From positions 171,004-235,003 of the forward strand of contig NMRB01000603.1 in NCBI GenBank assembly GCA_002633025.1: a stretch of DNA of 64,000 nucleotides, read 5' to 3'. The DNA is from Notospermus geniculatus (Eukaryota > Nemertea > Pilidiophora > Heteronemertea > Lineidae). The position numbers were made by a program, and so were the translations under genes. Numbering within the stretch: the stretch's first letter is position 1; each line of letters starts with the position of its first letter. Below are positions 41,757 to 52,342 of the stretch, piece by piece. The notes below the pieces were generated by a model. That model ran no database searches. It saw only the letters and a program-made list of their open reading frames with translations, and had not been told where the DNA came from.

Positions 41757-42330
41757 GTACCCTGGGTACACTTTTACCATTGGCTAACTCTGGACATTCT
41801 TTCCGTCGTCGTCATTGTGGAGAGGTGTGGGAAGTTTTTTTTATAATACCCTGCCTGGGTACATGTGCAAGGCAAATTTTTGAGGTGTGGCTTTTTTTTA
41901 ATACCGTGGGAACACTTTAGCAATATTCAAAATGTTCTTGTCCATCGTCGTCGCTGTGAAAAGAGGTGGCACGTTTTATGAGCACAATATCCTGGGTAAA
42001 CTTCGACTGTATTCAAAACATCATCGTTCGTCGTCGTTGAGATGTGTGGACGAGTACCGGGGACGAGTCTTTAAGTGTAATACCCTGGGTACACTTTGAG
42101 TCCTTTGACTCTTGAAAGTGTTCTCGTTTGTCGTCGTCTTTGTGTAAAAGAGATGGCACGTATTTTATGGGCACAGTACCCTTTGACTATTCTCAATACG
42201 TTATCATCCATCGTCGTCGGTTTGAACAAAGGTGACACGTTTTCTTAAGTTATCACCCTTGGTGCGCTTTGACTGAGGTCAAAACATTATCGACAGTCGA
42301 CGTCGTCGCCCTCGTGAACAGGGATGGCAC
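41757..42330. repeat. Degenerate tandem repeat, about 90-bp period
   Basis: TACCCTGGGTACACTTTGA-like words recur near 41757, 41847, 41902, 41988, 42080, 42176 and 42250. Each is followed by a TCGTCGTCG tract and GAGGTGGCACGTTTT. Spacing varies from about 55 to 96 bp, so the array is old. Confidence 0.8.
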
Positions 42331-42517
42331 GTGTCTTAAGTTAATCCTCGACATATTAAAAAACATGCGGTATTTCGTTCAAAATCCCCAAACTCCTTTT
42401 TCGGTTGTGAGACGACTTGGACCAGTCCATGACTTCTTGGTAAGTATCTGTTGTATGTTTAGCGAGCTGTCCGTTTCCGAGTTTTTTTCCTATTTCTCGC
42501 CCTCTTCTATATTCTGG

Positions 42518-42610
42518 AAGCCTCGCCAGTGTACATGTACATGTAGGCCTAGAAGTCTTGCCAGTGTACATGTAGGCCTAGAAGTCTTGCCAGTGTACAT
42601 GTAGGCCTAT
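42518..42610. repeat. 29-bp tandem repeat, three copies
   Basis: GAAGTCTTGCCAGTGTACAT followed by GTAGGCCTA repeats about three times. It contains the ACATGTA and TAGGCCTA words common across the window. Confidence 0.9.
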
Positions 42611-42823
42611 CTAAAGCTCTGCCATACATGTGTCGGAGCGACATCATCATTATCATCATCATTATATCATTATGCGGTCGAAGGACTGGTTGTCCTGTTG
42701 GCCAGTAGGAGATTCCACAGAGTGGACAGTTAGCTTGTCATCTTTAGTCTGGAAATCCTTCTGAGCCTGCTTCTCTCATTATAGATCTTGTCTAGGCTTG
42801 TGAGGCTTATGAAGCAAGTGCTC

Positions 42824-42915
42824 TAGAACATTGCCGATGTAAATTGACATACTTACTATAGTCGAAGAGCATTGCCTATGTAAATTGACATACTTACTAT
42901 AGAGCATTGCCAATG
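42824..42915. repeat. Short tandem repeat, 2.5 copies
   Basis: GAGCATTGCCTATGTAAATT followed by GACATACTTACTATAG is present twice, with a third partial GAGCATTGCC. Confidence 0.85.
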
Positions 42916-44213
42916 AGTAGCTTGGGCAGAAGCACCAGTCTGGTGTATGATATACGGTTGTTAGGCCCGGTGTCATAGGTCAGGCCGCAGTTTCTTGGGG
43001 TCACCTGGTTGTATAACCCGTTGATATAGAATCCATCCACGGACATGATGGAAACGGTTCAGAGTTGGATCAAACTATCGAACTTGTTTGTCTATTTGAT
43101 GCGTTGTATTTGACAATAAAAACATGACACAAGGATGGTGACACTCGTATGTTCCGGTACTGTTCGTGAAATGGGTTTAAGTCCACTAGGAATGGGCAGA
43201 TGCCCGCCTACGATTACCACGATGGAGCCTGGGTGTAGGCTACTAACACGAAGTGACACTTCCTCTCTACTTTACGGTCGATGTTTCACATGGTGAAATC
43301 ACTTGAAACAGCATACATGTATTCTGTGAAATATTTGAAGGTCCTTTTGAATGGATTTCAGTGTTACCAGTCAGTTGTCTTTTTGTGCAGAAACTTACGA
43401 TCCTGTGAGGAGGTCACATAATTCCTATCGGGCCCAAACCGCCTTAGAAACACTTGCATTCCAAAGACATGCCAATAAACATGATAAAGTGCAAAACTGC
43501 ATTGCTAGTCTCCACCACACAGCCGGCTGATGTACTGCAAGGGCGAAGCATAAATCGATGGAACAAATTTGTAATGGTAATGAAACAGAAATGACGAAAC
43601 TGTGAACTTTATCCGATGTATTTCATTCCGTGGTGAATTTCTTTCTAGATATTGACGAATATTGATAATCGACTCCTGTCAGCAGGAGGGCGACCGTCAT
43701 GACCGTTCCTTAGCTTCATGCATTATGTTCACGTTGTTAGGCTAGCTCCCCGCGGTTCGATTTTACGCCCCAAATGTTTCTGATGATATAAAACAAGTTT
43801 AATGGACTCATTTAAGGCAGTTAGTCCGTGAATTCTTTCATTGATTTCGACGGATGTTTACATGAACGACATACGGTATTACTCCCGGGTATTCGCGAGT
43901 TAGCATTTATTTCATATGTACTCTTTCTGATACAATCGAATAAAGAGTATAGTTGAGATGTTTCAGAATTGGTAATTGCAGTTTATAATGTGTTGGTTTT
44001 GTCAGATGTATGTGTATGTTTAGCTAGTCGTCGTCGTCGTCCGTCAGCAGGGCACGTTTCGTAACCGCTGGTGTTGTACCTTAAACTTTGTGCATATATA
44101 CCCCTAGGTCAGATGACCTATGACACCAAGTTTCGGTCCGATTCGATTCTTGGTTTGGCCACTAGGCGGCCATAACCGAAACCACAAAAGGTGCAATAAT
44201 TCCTGAACTACAG
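42916..44213. other. non-coding stretch
   Basis: No gene supported. At about 44040-44200 lies a dispersed repeat (CGTAACCGCTGGTGTTG, AAACTTTGTGCATA, GTCAGATGACCTATGACACC). A related start is seen at about 47998 (CGTAACCGCCGGGGCTGTTG). Confidence 0.5.
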
Positions 44214-44577
44214 GGTGGTCCATAAAAATGTGACACATTTTGTTTATCTGTCATTTCCACAAAAATTAAGTCTACCTCTTGATTTTCTGGTGAGTTATAG
44301 AGTACAGCTATAAGTTTTATCTGTAGCAGTATGGCGCCGGGATATCAATTTTCATTGGCAGAGGGGACAAAAATCGTTGAACATTACTTTTCGACAAAAT
44401 CTGTAATCTTGACCAAGACACATTTTCGTCGTGACTTTCCTGGAAGGGAAATACCGTCTCGGAATGCAATCAAACGCTTGTTGGAGAAGTTCAGAGACAC
44501 TGGCAGTGTGACTAACAACAATAAGAACCACAGTGGTCCACATTTGTCCGCAAGAACCCCCNAACAATACCACAAAG
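44214..44577 (+). pseudogene. Truncated transposase, N-terminal helix-turn-helix only
   Basis: AGGGTGGTCCATAAAAATGTG resembles the end of a mariner/IS630-related element. About 100 bp on, ATG at 44331 opens a frame: SLAEGTKIVEHYF, THFRRDFPGREIPSRNAIKR and LLEKFRDTGSV. This matches the DUF4817-type DNA-binding helix-turn-helix found at the start of such transposases. The frame stops at an N (44562) and the DDE catalytic domain is missing, replaced by dispersed repeat. It is non-functional. Confidence 0.7.
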
Positions 44578-44660
44578 AAAGTTCTAATCTATTTTGATGT
44601 TTCCCTGGAAATATTAAACTTGACACTTGTTCGTTCTTCTGGTACATTCACCCATCGTTT
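44577..44660. repeat. Dispersed repeat GAAAGTTCTAA...TTCTGGTACATTC
   Basis: GAAAGTTCTAATCTATTTTG, GATGTTTCCCTGGAAA and GTTCGTTCTTCTGGTACATT recur at 60240-60320 and, in part, at 48537-48575. In those two places they continue into the ATGGTCCATGGACCAT palindrome. Confidence 0.8.
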
Positions 44661-45959
44661 TCGTGGGTAGTGCAAGAGTACAAATCGTTGATTTGCCGAG
44701 GTAACTTAGTTTTGATACCTCCCAATTGGTGGCAGTGCCGTGGGTGACGTCAGACCAGATATGCCTAGCAGTAGATCCACTGGTAATAATCAGCTAGGGT
44801 TTTACGCCGATTTTTTTTTCAATAATTTATAAAAGTAGGGTTTAATCACTGAAATAAAACCTACTACAGTATATTCGACAAAGCATTGGTTTTTTAAGTA
44901 CATGTATTCATTTTTTCAGTTCATACATTAAAAAGTATTCAGTTTTATCTTTTAGAAAAGATCAATCTGAAAACGTTTAAAGAACAAACAAACGGATTGC
45001 CATACATGTAGATGGCGTAAATGTGAAAAGAGTTTGTTTTCATGTTACATGTTACATGTTCCCTGTTACATGTACTTACCCAGATATCACGACGTAACGA
45101 GACCAACTATCCGGGTGTCTGTATCCTCGGGTACTCTGGGTTCCCATAAAGCACTGTCCTTGTTCATTGTCAGTAAAAGTCATCATCCTTACTTCAAACT
45201 AACGCGAGTACGTTCCATGAGGCCTACTGACCAAAATGGGGGTTTTCCTGTGAATACGCGTCAAGTGGAATTTTACCGGTAGTAAAGGAAAAAAATATGA
45301 GTCAGAGTGGTGTGAGCCACTGTCCGTTAAATCATCGAGTTTGAGGACACCTCGGCACGTCATCAGTGGTTGGTCCTTTCGAACATTTTATTCCTGCCTG
45401 ACATAGTGTCCTCTGCCACACCTTCGAAATATGAGTAGACTACTGATTCCATGAACTGAGGAGGGGAGATTCAACGCACTCGATTCTTTACCCTCCGATC
45501 CCAAAAATTACTTTCGTCTCGACAGCATCGGTAAATCCTGCGCTGTGGTCATTTTTGGTCAGTATGCATTTCATCAAACTGAAGTTAAACGGTCGTAGTC
45601 CTCAACCATTGAAATATCTGCATTAACATGAACTTATAAGGTAGGCGTACAGTGTACCGTTTGCACGGATAAGCAGTTAGTTATTAATTTTTTTGGACAT
45701 TGCAATATGTTTATTCATACTTCGACCTGTTCGCCTAAACTTGCTGGCTAATCTGTGTGATTAAATTGGATGGGGTCCTTCGAAACGGCAATTAAGTAGA
45801 ATTATACGAGGCAGGGGTTCGGCGACTTGCGCGCACATTCTTTGAGTAAGTACTGCAAATAGGCCAACAGTTGAATAGTTACGTTGAATACAAACAAATT
45901 TATTTGTCCTGTGAACCGACACAATACATTAGATTCTGTGCCCTGTATGATGACTCAGT
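44661..45959. other. non-coding stretch
   Basis: A short TGTTACATG iteration lies at about 45039-45070. No gene or clear element seen. Confidence 0.5.
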
Positions 45960-46265
45960 AATACATTCCATTAAAAATAAATAAATAAGAATAAAATAAA
46001 AAATGAAAAGTAAGAATAAAATAGAAATAAAAAATACGAATAAATAAATAAAAAAATACATGTAAGATAAAAAATAAAAATAAATAAATTAAAAAATACA
46101 TGTAAGATAAAAAAATAAAAATAAGTTAAAAAAACAATAAAAAAGGAATAAATGGAAAAGTAGAAAAATAAACAAAAAATAGAACAAGTGAAAATTTAAC
46201 AGAAAAAGTATTATTTTGGAAATAGAAAAATAAAAATAACAGAAAAAACAAACAAAAAAAACGAG
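45960..46265. repeat. A-rich low-complexity tract
   Basis: Iterated AAAATAAATA and AAGAATAAAA words extend for about 300 bp, with ATACATGTAAGATAAAAAAT repeated. The minus-strand ORF at 46126-46389 is only a translation of this tract. Confidence 0.95.
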
Positions 46266-47094
46266 TTAAAATAAAAGTAATAAAATATAATATACAACTC
46301 CAGCTACAAGAACATATAAAAAATCCACTCCAGAAAGACAAGACCCAAGCATGATGAAAAAAAGAATTCGTCAGTGACTTCACTTCCACTGCCCTGATAA
46401 TGTTTTTTTGCCAGATAACTTGGGATTGTGAAGAATCGACAGGTGTAAAAGTTGAAAATTACAGCGTCAATAGTTCACAGACATACATGTAGGCCTACCT
46501 GTATATTGCATTTGGGCGTGGTTGTTAACAACACCAGGCGGCCTCAGACTCCAACTGGTGATTACCACTGCACCATTTCAACAGCTGCAAAAACACTTTG
46601 TCCGTGCGCTGCCTGATGAGCTGAGTTGAACAAAAAATATCTATTTTTGGTTGAACTTGGCCGCAGAAAATTACTCCTTGCGAACACCATTTTCTTTATT
46701 AATGGCCTACAAGCCCTGTCAGAATCTGTCACTTACATGTAGGGCCTACCTCTTGCCATCCCCGTACTGCCTGGGGCGTGAATCACTCTCCATGCTATCA
46801 GATAGATGGAGATCTTGTAGTTCACCATCTGAACAAAGGCAATGATCGTAGAGGTACAAGAAGTGAGCCTACGTCGTTCAGTGGCGCCCTCCTGGAACGC
46901 AGAGACTGAAAAGCCTGAGACGGAACCGAACATGTCCCCGAAAGGTCGTTGATGGTGAGCCATGGGATATGAACCGCATACAAGTACATGTGGCGATTTC
47001 GCACTGGTCTGTCATTTTCACAGGCAAAACGCAATAACAGAAGATTTCTACCACTGAAAAAGTAGCATCAAATTTCAGTGGCTTGTGAAATCAC
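46266..47094. other. non-coding stretch
   Basis: No supported gene; short ORFs lack recognisable features. Confidence 0.5.
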
Positions 47095-47185
47095 NNNNNN
47101 NNNNNNNNNNNNNNNNNNNNNNNNNNNNNNNNNNNNNNNNNNNNNNNNNNNNNNNNNNNNNNNNNNNNNNNNNNNNNNNNNNNNN
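47095..47185. other. assembly gap (91 N)
   Basis: A run of N immediately followed by a G-run. Confidence 0.99.
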
Positions 47186-47365
47186 GGGGGGGGGTCTTAT
47201 CGACTGGTTTATACTCCCAGGGGGACAGTATTTAAAATGATTGCCAGTGGTAATCGGAGAAAATTTTGATCGAATGGTTCCTGGACTTGCGATATTGGAG
47301 CTGTAATGTGCGATCATTTTCGCGCTGAAGAATCATCGTCGCTATGTTTAAAGACGCCTCTCGCT

Positions 47366-47785
47366 CTATACTACACACTTGACACTAGATGGCGTTGTCT
47401 TCTATAACACCACTAGCGCAGGTGCTAGGTTTCCATCTTGAAAGTAGTGCAGATTACTACATGTACATTTTGGTAAAGGTTTTTAACCATCGTGAACAGG
47501 CCAGCCGTGTCACCGCCAACCAAGTGGCATCTACGCTAGATAGATGATGTTGAAAAGTGGTGCTGTTGGGTTCAAGGCGAATATTTTCAGACTAAAAGGA
47601 CTTCGTGTTGATAACAAGTGGTATTAGAAATGAACTGAATACTAATTAGAAAGAATTGTGCGATTAGGCCGACCAACTATAATTTCTACATGCGCGCCGG
47701 CAAAATCCAAAATGGCGGCCTTCCACCTACGCTAGTGGTGAAATGAGGCACGATATTTCGCCGCTAGTGTCAAGTGTGTCTATAC
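47366..47785. mobile_element. 420-bp TIR element, ACACACTTGACACTAG ends
   Basis: CTATACTACACACTTGACAC and ACCACTAGCG on the left are mirrored by CGCTAGTGGT and GTGTCAAGTGTGTCTATA on the right. The interior has no coding potential. Confidence 0.8.
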
Positions 47786-48049
47786 TAGTGTAATTTAAAG
47801 TGTAATTTAAAGCGTAATTTAAAGCAACACTTTATTCAATTCAAAAAGTGGTTACATTCGCCGGTGTTAGAGCATACAGTATCTTATCTGAATCCATGAG
47901 CTCTACTTGCAGTTTTCAATGTGTGCTAAAAACTTTGTCTTGATTCTTTTGAATTACGTATCAGGAAGTATTTTTGGGACCTTCACGAAGCCATGATACC
48001 TCGTAACCGCCGGGGCTGTTGACTTGAAACTTTGTACTAAACCCTTGGT

Positions 48050-48540
48050 AAAAGCATTTGCTAACTTACTACCAGCCAATTGGTCATATGAATAAAGAAT
48101 AGTTAAATACTTTTACTTGAATTCTGCAATATAAATGCATTATGATTTAGGCAATGTAGTCTCGTGCCACCAGACTCTTGCAATTTCCAATAAATTTCCA
48201 ATTTTAGAGTCTGGTCCGTATGGTTACTTTGACTTGTAATGTGGTAAAACCATCATGGCGGACAATCTACCTACAACTGATGACGTAGAACACAACTACA
48301 CTGCACTTCATGCATGCATGCTTGCATGATACATTGGTAGTGACTAGCCAATCAGCGAAGCTGACCTCATTTCGAATCATCGAAATGAGGTCACTACAAT
48401 GAGAACTGCGTTCCGTGCCAGACCCTCGGTCTGACGACCTCGGAGTATGACCGAGGGGCTGGTTGCGCGAGACTATAGGCAATGCTGTACAAATCTGAAG
48501 TGAAAGCATTTGCTAGTCTTTATTCATATGACCCATTGAC
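48050..48540. mobile_element. Hairpin MITE, AGCAAATGCTTTTACTT family, interrupted
   Basis: The left side has GGTCATATGAATAAAGAATA and TTTTACTTGAATTCTGC. The right side has TGAAGTGAAAGCATTTGCTA and GTCTTTATTCATATGACCCA. The arms match the copies at 25253 and 27420. A 319-bp element (48157-48475) is inserted in the middle. Confidence 0.75.
48157..48475. mobile_element. 319-bp MITE with TAGTCTCG ends and 9-bp TSD
   Basis: The ends are TAGTCTCGTGCCACCAG and CTGGTTGCGCGAGACTA. It is flanked on both sides by the identical 9-mer TAGGCAATG (48148-48156 and 48476-48484). Each end carries a subterminal stem-loop closed by CCAG/CTGG. The 9-bp TSD fits Mutator-like elements. It is related by its ends to 48899-49533. 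Confidence 0.9.
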
Positions 48541-48544
48541 TTGA

Positions 48545-48625
48545 CACGTGTTGTTCGTTCTTCTGGTACATTCGCCCAGGTGAGCACATGGTCCATGGAC
48601 CATTTCATTTTGCTTACAGTCCCCG
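48545..48625. repeat. Dispersed repeat with ATGGTCCATGGACCAT
   Basis: TTCGTTCTTCTGGTACATTC, then CCCAGGTGAGCAC, then the palindrome at 48588-48603 and TTTCATT. A near-identical block is at 60290-60352. Confidence 0.75.
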
Positions 48626-48898
48626 TGCTTACACTAAGCAAAAAAAGGAGTCACTAACAATGGTCTATCTGACCCAAAAATATCTTGGCCGAGCTAGCTG
48701 TCGAAATGTCTATAAAAATGCCCATATGTGAAAGGGCTGCCACCCAGCAACATGCTTCGCAAAATGCGTCCTCAAAGAACTTGCAGCGTGATGTAATCTC
48801 CGATGCGGTCCTCCCCGCCGTATTCTTTATGGGCCATCAATCTCTCTCTATTTATTATCTTCCAGTCACCGGCCTGGATACGCGACTCAATCACATCC

Positions 48899-49533
48899 TA
48901 GTCTCGCGTCACCAGCCTCTCTCTCTTACAGGAGAGAGTCTGGTAGCAAAGGCCAAAACTTTCGTTACCGCCAGGTGGCGAGTGTCCAGCTGAGAGCATC
49001 CGAATCTGATTGGCCAACGGCTGATTAAACATGGCTGCGCCCGTGAAACGCATGATGAACGAACAAGGAACGAAATAGTCCGTGGGAAATGTTACCTTTT
49101 TAACACGTTTTATCGTGGTTTTCACCGAGTGATATGTAGACAGCGATCGAGCCTGGCCGTTTGAGGTGGATCGCTGATGAAATAAAGTGGAATTGTATTG
49201 CATCAGGATCGATTTACCGTCTGGCTGAACTTCGACTCCCTGGTCGGAAGTGACCTAATCCATGGCACAAAATGTAAGTCCTATTGTACAATCGGCTTAT
49301 TCCAGCAATCGATGACCATGGATAGTCGTTCCTTCCGAGCTAAAAAGGTAAATTTTCCCTCAGACTCATTCGTTCATCATGCGTTTCATGGGCGCAGCCA
49401 TGTTTAATCAGCCGTTGGCCAATCAGATTCGGATGCTCTCAGCTGGACACTCGCCACCTGGCGGTAACGAAAGTTTTGGCCTTTGCTACCAGACTCTCTC
49501 CTGTAAGAGAGAGAGGCTGGTGACGCGAGACTA
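48899..49533. mobile_element. 635-bp Mutator-like MITE inserted in the METTL27-like copy A last exon
   Basis: Ends TAGTCTCGCGTCACCAGCC and GGCTGGTGACGCGAGACTA begin TIRs of about 200 bp (through GGTAGCAAAGGCCAAAAC, CATGGCTGCGCCCGTGAAAC). The 9-mer ATCACATCC is duplicated exactly on both sides (48890-48898 and 49534-49542). There is no transposase ORF, so it is non-autonomous. Confidence 0.93.
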
Positions 49534-50265
49534 ATCACATCCCGGACATCCTTTACTTCAGCGTTTACCAGTCGCATGTCGTATAGTTGCAGAACAATGT
49601 ATCCCCCTAAAAGGTAGAAGTAAAATGTTGCCCTGACATCAAGTAATATCATAAAGACATCAAATCCTTAAAGGAACCACTTGAGCACACTCTGTTCCTT
49701 GTCCGATAAGTTCCAGTTTTTCTCACCAGATGCCTCTTATCACCCAAATTTCCATGTTAAAATAATAATAAGCAAGAAGTCAATCTCCAAAATTTTCGAC
49801 CCCAACCGGGGTCTTTTTCAAGAGGAACTTTACAATCTGAAACTCTAGGAAAGACTAAAATAATACTTCTAATCAAATTTGGGTTGGTGGTCGTAGCGTA
49901 CAACAATCCACTAGCCTTGAGCCCGGACCCCCCTCTGGACACGCGCCTGTGTAGCCATTTTCCTGTGTAGTTGACTTACCTTTCTTGACAACTCTCAACA
50001 TCTCCGCGAAGGCACTGGAGTTCATATGACCAGATCCCATGGCGGCGTTGACACACGCGGCATCGTAATAACCTGGACAGAAACGAAAGCAAATTTTGCA
50101 CACTGAAGTCATCACCAACAAGAATGTGATTTACTCGAGTACCCGGTACGAACTGAGTATCGCGGACGTCAAATTTCTAAAGCACTTTTTCACGAGGCGG
50201 TCTGAACATCGCTAAGCCGTGTTGTTTGCCCGCGACGGGGACGGCGACGGCGACGTGACGGATCT

Positions 50266-50413
50266 AAAGCTAGGCGCACAGTGCGGCAAATCTCGATACG
50301 GCAGGGGTGTTTTTAAATTTGACTGACCCAACGCTGTCGACTCGTTATTTATCCGGGTCACTCGACTTTAAAAACACCCCTGCCGCATCGAGATCTGCCG
50401 CACATGTGGCTTT
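50266..50413. mobile_element. Hairpin MITE with TAAAGC ends in intron 3 of copy A
   Basis: AAAGCTAGGCGCACAGTGCG faces CGCACATGTGGCTTT, with inner arms GGCAGGGGTGTTTTTAAA and TTTAAAAACACCCCTGCCGC. Absent from intron 3 of copy B. Confidence 0.85.
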
Positions 50414-50717
50414 AAAGTCTCTAATTTACGACACCTACCGTCCGGTATTTCATCGACTCTCTGCGGCCCCATGTAATTCTGAATGATTCTCCTGTACACG
50501 TTCTTTTCCCTTGCATGCTTCGTCATGACGGGGTTAGGGTCTATACCATCAATACACCGGAATCCTAGTGCAGCAAGCTGAGAGAAAATACAAGAAAATA
50601 CAAGCCTACAAACCAGGAAAGTGTAGTTCGTCAGTGAGACGCAGACGCTTAGCGACTCGAGGATGGGTCATACCTGTCCGAAGGGGGAGATGGTGCAACA
50701 CCCCCTGCATTTACTAT

Positions 50718-50819
50718 ACATCCTCCCACAGCAGGGGTTTTTACCTCGCTTCTCTTCATCCGCTCACAGTGGAGTGTATGAATGGGAACGAGACCAAAGC
50801 CCTGCTGTGGGAGGATGTT
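50718..50819. mobile_element. Hairpin MITE with CATCCTCCCACAGCAGGG ends in intron 2 of copy A
   Basis: ACATCCTCCCACAGCAGGGG faces CCCTGCTGTGGGAGGATGT. The inner arms carry CTCGCTTCTCTTCATCCGCT-like and GAATGGGAACGAG-like pairs. A partial copy is at about 10115-10205, and its end motif also occurs near 57086-57099. Confidence 0.85.
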
Positions 50820-51177
50820 ACTATGGCACGGCTTAACCCGCCGGCCATGGATAGACGTGTACTGACCTCGACTCCAACCTTTCCTGTACCACACGCCATA
50901 TCTAGGATATGCGCATCTTTATTATCGCCCAGTGCCGCTGAAACGGCTTTTGCCGTGTTGGCCCAGCCGTGGTACTCAGTCTTTATGAGGTCCTGGAAAA
51001 CAAACACTAAGCTAGCCGCACAAAGACGAATATAGCTCAGACGTTTTTGGCACAGCCACATAGGCCTACTCATTTTTCCCTGCTGTATCAAAGAGACATT
51101 ATATTGGTTTTTCTGCAGGTCCTGTCTGATACTAAATCAGTTTATCATTATTTTCTTCTTGGCAAAGATAAAGCATA

Positions 51178-51292
51178 TGAAATAGAAATCGGGTTTCTAA
51201 GGTGAAAGACATTGCTTCCTACCAGAATCGAACCCACGGACCCTCGCATAAGGCATCAATCGCCAGCACTAAGGGGCAGATAAAGGCAAAGA
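51178..51292 (-). repeat. tRNA-derived SINE in intron 1 of copy A
   Basis: Minus-strand copy of the SINE at 17205: CCAGAATCGAACCCACGGAC is the inverted B-box region, next to GACATTGCTTCCTA. It is truncated at its 5' end near AAGGGGCAG, and lies antisense within the + strand numbering. Confidence 0.8.
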
Positions 51293-51782
51293 TAAAGCGA
51301 TGTGAAAAAAATTATAAAGATGATGGTGTGAAAATTCTACTAGCAGTCAGGCTTGAAATACAACAGGAATTGTTTTTTAGTTAAAAGTCCTGAGACATTT
51401 TGGAGAAGTGGTGACGTGTTGCGTTGACAGCCCAAATGATCAATTATTTTACCAACCTTTTCATAATCCTCCGCCCATACTCCGTACAATTTGAGAACTT
51501 CTTCGTTAGCGATTCCTTCTTCAAAGACTCGATCAACAATTGAGTAAATGTCGCGTAGGCCTACATCACCCTCGGTTGCCATATTCGTTCCCGTCGCTGT
51601 TCACCTTGCAGATGATGCAGATCTCACCGTAAATGTCAGTGCCCTTACATGAAATGTTTTAGAAAAAATACTGGAGGTACCAGCTGTTGTACGCCTACAG
51701 TGTCTAGCAGGACAGCTGTTTCAACAACTTGTATTGCAACTACACGTAGCTGTATAAAGTGCGTTCTTTTAAGGGTTATGAA

Positions 51783-51970
51783 AAGTGACTCGAAATCTCG
51801 AATTTTTGACGCAAAAAATCTGACTAACTGCACACTGAATTGAAAAAATAAGGCTCGGGGCACCTTCTTATGACGGTTCCCGAGGGCCCCCGAGCCTTTA
51901 TTTTCCCAATTTTTTGTGCAGTTAGTCAGATTTTTTGCGTCAAAAATTCGAGATTTCGAGTCACTTTACA
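51783..51970. mobile_element. Long hairpin MITE upstream of copy A
   Basis: AAGTGACTCGAAATCTCGAA and TTTTTGACGCAAAAAATCTG face CAGATTTTTTGCGTCAAAAA and TTCGAGATTTCGAGTCACTT. CTCGGGG and CCCCCGAG close the loop. Arms of about 80 bp are almost perfect, so the element is young. Confidence 0.92.
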
Positions 51971-52117
51971 TAATGTAAGCTTAAAGACAAACCAAATGAA
52001 TGTGCTGGGATTTAACTTCTGTAGTATAACACCAGTTTCTTTAACATTACTGAGAGAGAGAAAAAATCGTACTGTAAGCTTACCGATATATTGAACAGTG
52101 TATTAAAGAACCTCTGT

Positions 52118-52342
52118 AAAGCCTAGGTCACAAATCCACCGGGCTCCGTACGATTTTCCCCACGCAGCGGCTTGCAGTGGATTTTAGAGACTGAAACACG
52201 GATCTAAGGTGAATTTATGCCGAAATCGCCTCAGTAGATAAGTGGAAATTAAACTGGATCAAACTGGGCACCATGGAGATTGGCCAAAATGTCTGTTTTT
52301 ACTCGCCGTATGGGCCCCGGAGTGGATATGTGACCTAGGTCA
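52118..52342. mobile_element. MITE with AAAGCCTAGGTCACA end
   Basis: AAAGCCTAGGTCACAAATCC faces GGATATGTGACCTAGGTC, with inner GGGCTCCGTACGA and CGTATGGGCCCCGG. It is related by its ends to 57933-58129. Confidence 0.75.

Larger units (their letters stand above)
48772..51582 (-). pseudogene. METTL27-like: METTL27-like methyltransferase, copy A, last exon split by a transposon
   Basis: Predicted class I SAM-dependent methyltransferase of the METTL27 (WBSCR27) family. Five exons on the minus strand: 51457-51582 (MATEGDVGLRDIY start), 50867-50992, 50439-50577, 49980-50072, and a last exon 49606-48772. All introns begin GT and end AG (e.g. GAAAAG|GTTGGT, TTTCCAG|GACC). The SAM-binding motif I is ILDMACGTGKVGVE in exon 2. 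Exon 3 carries GIDPNPVMTK and exon 4 YYDAACVNAAMGSGH. The last exon begins GGYIVLQLYDM. It is interrupted after DVRDVI by the element at 48899-49533. Without the element and one 9-bp duplicate it would be 191 bp, exactly the length in copy B, and in frame (224 residues in total). As it stands the frame runs into the element and stops 39 codons on, losing the native C-terminus. It may be inactive, or active with a changed tail. Confidence 0.85.

Noticed and set aside
44352-44647. Antisense ORFs over the transposase fragment
   Set aside because: The + strand frame carries the recognisable helix-turn-helix; the antisense ones are shadows.
46126-46389. Hydrophobic Phe/Leu-rich minus-strand ORF resembling a membrane protein
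   Set aside because: It is a translation of the AAAATAA low-complexity tract, not a gene.
47075-47317. ORFs across the second gap
   Set aside because: Same reason: frame continuity through Ns cannot be trusted.
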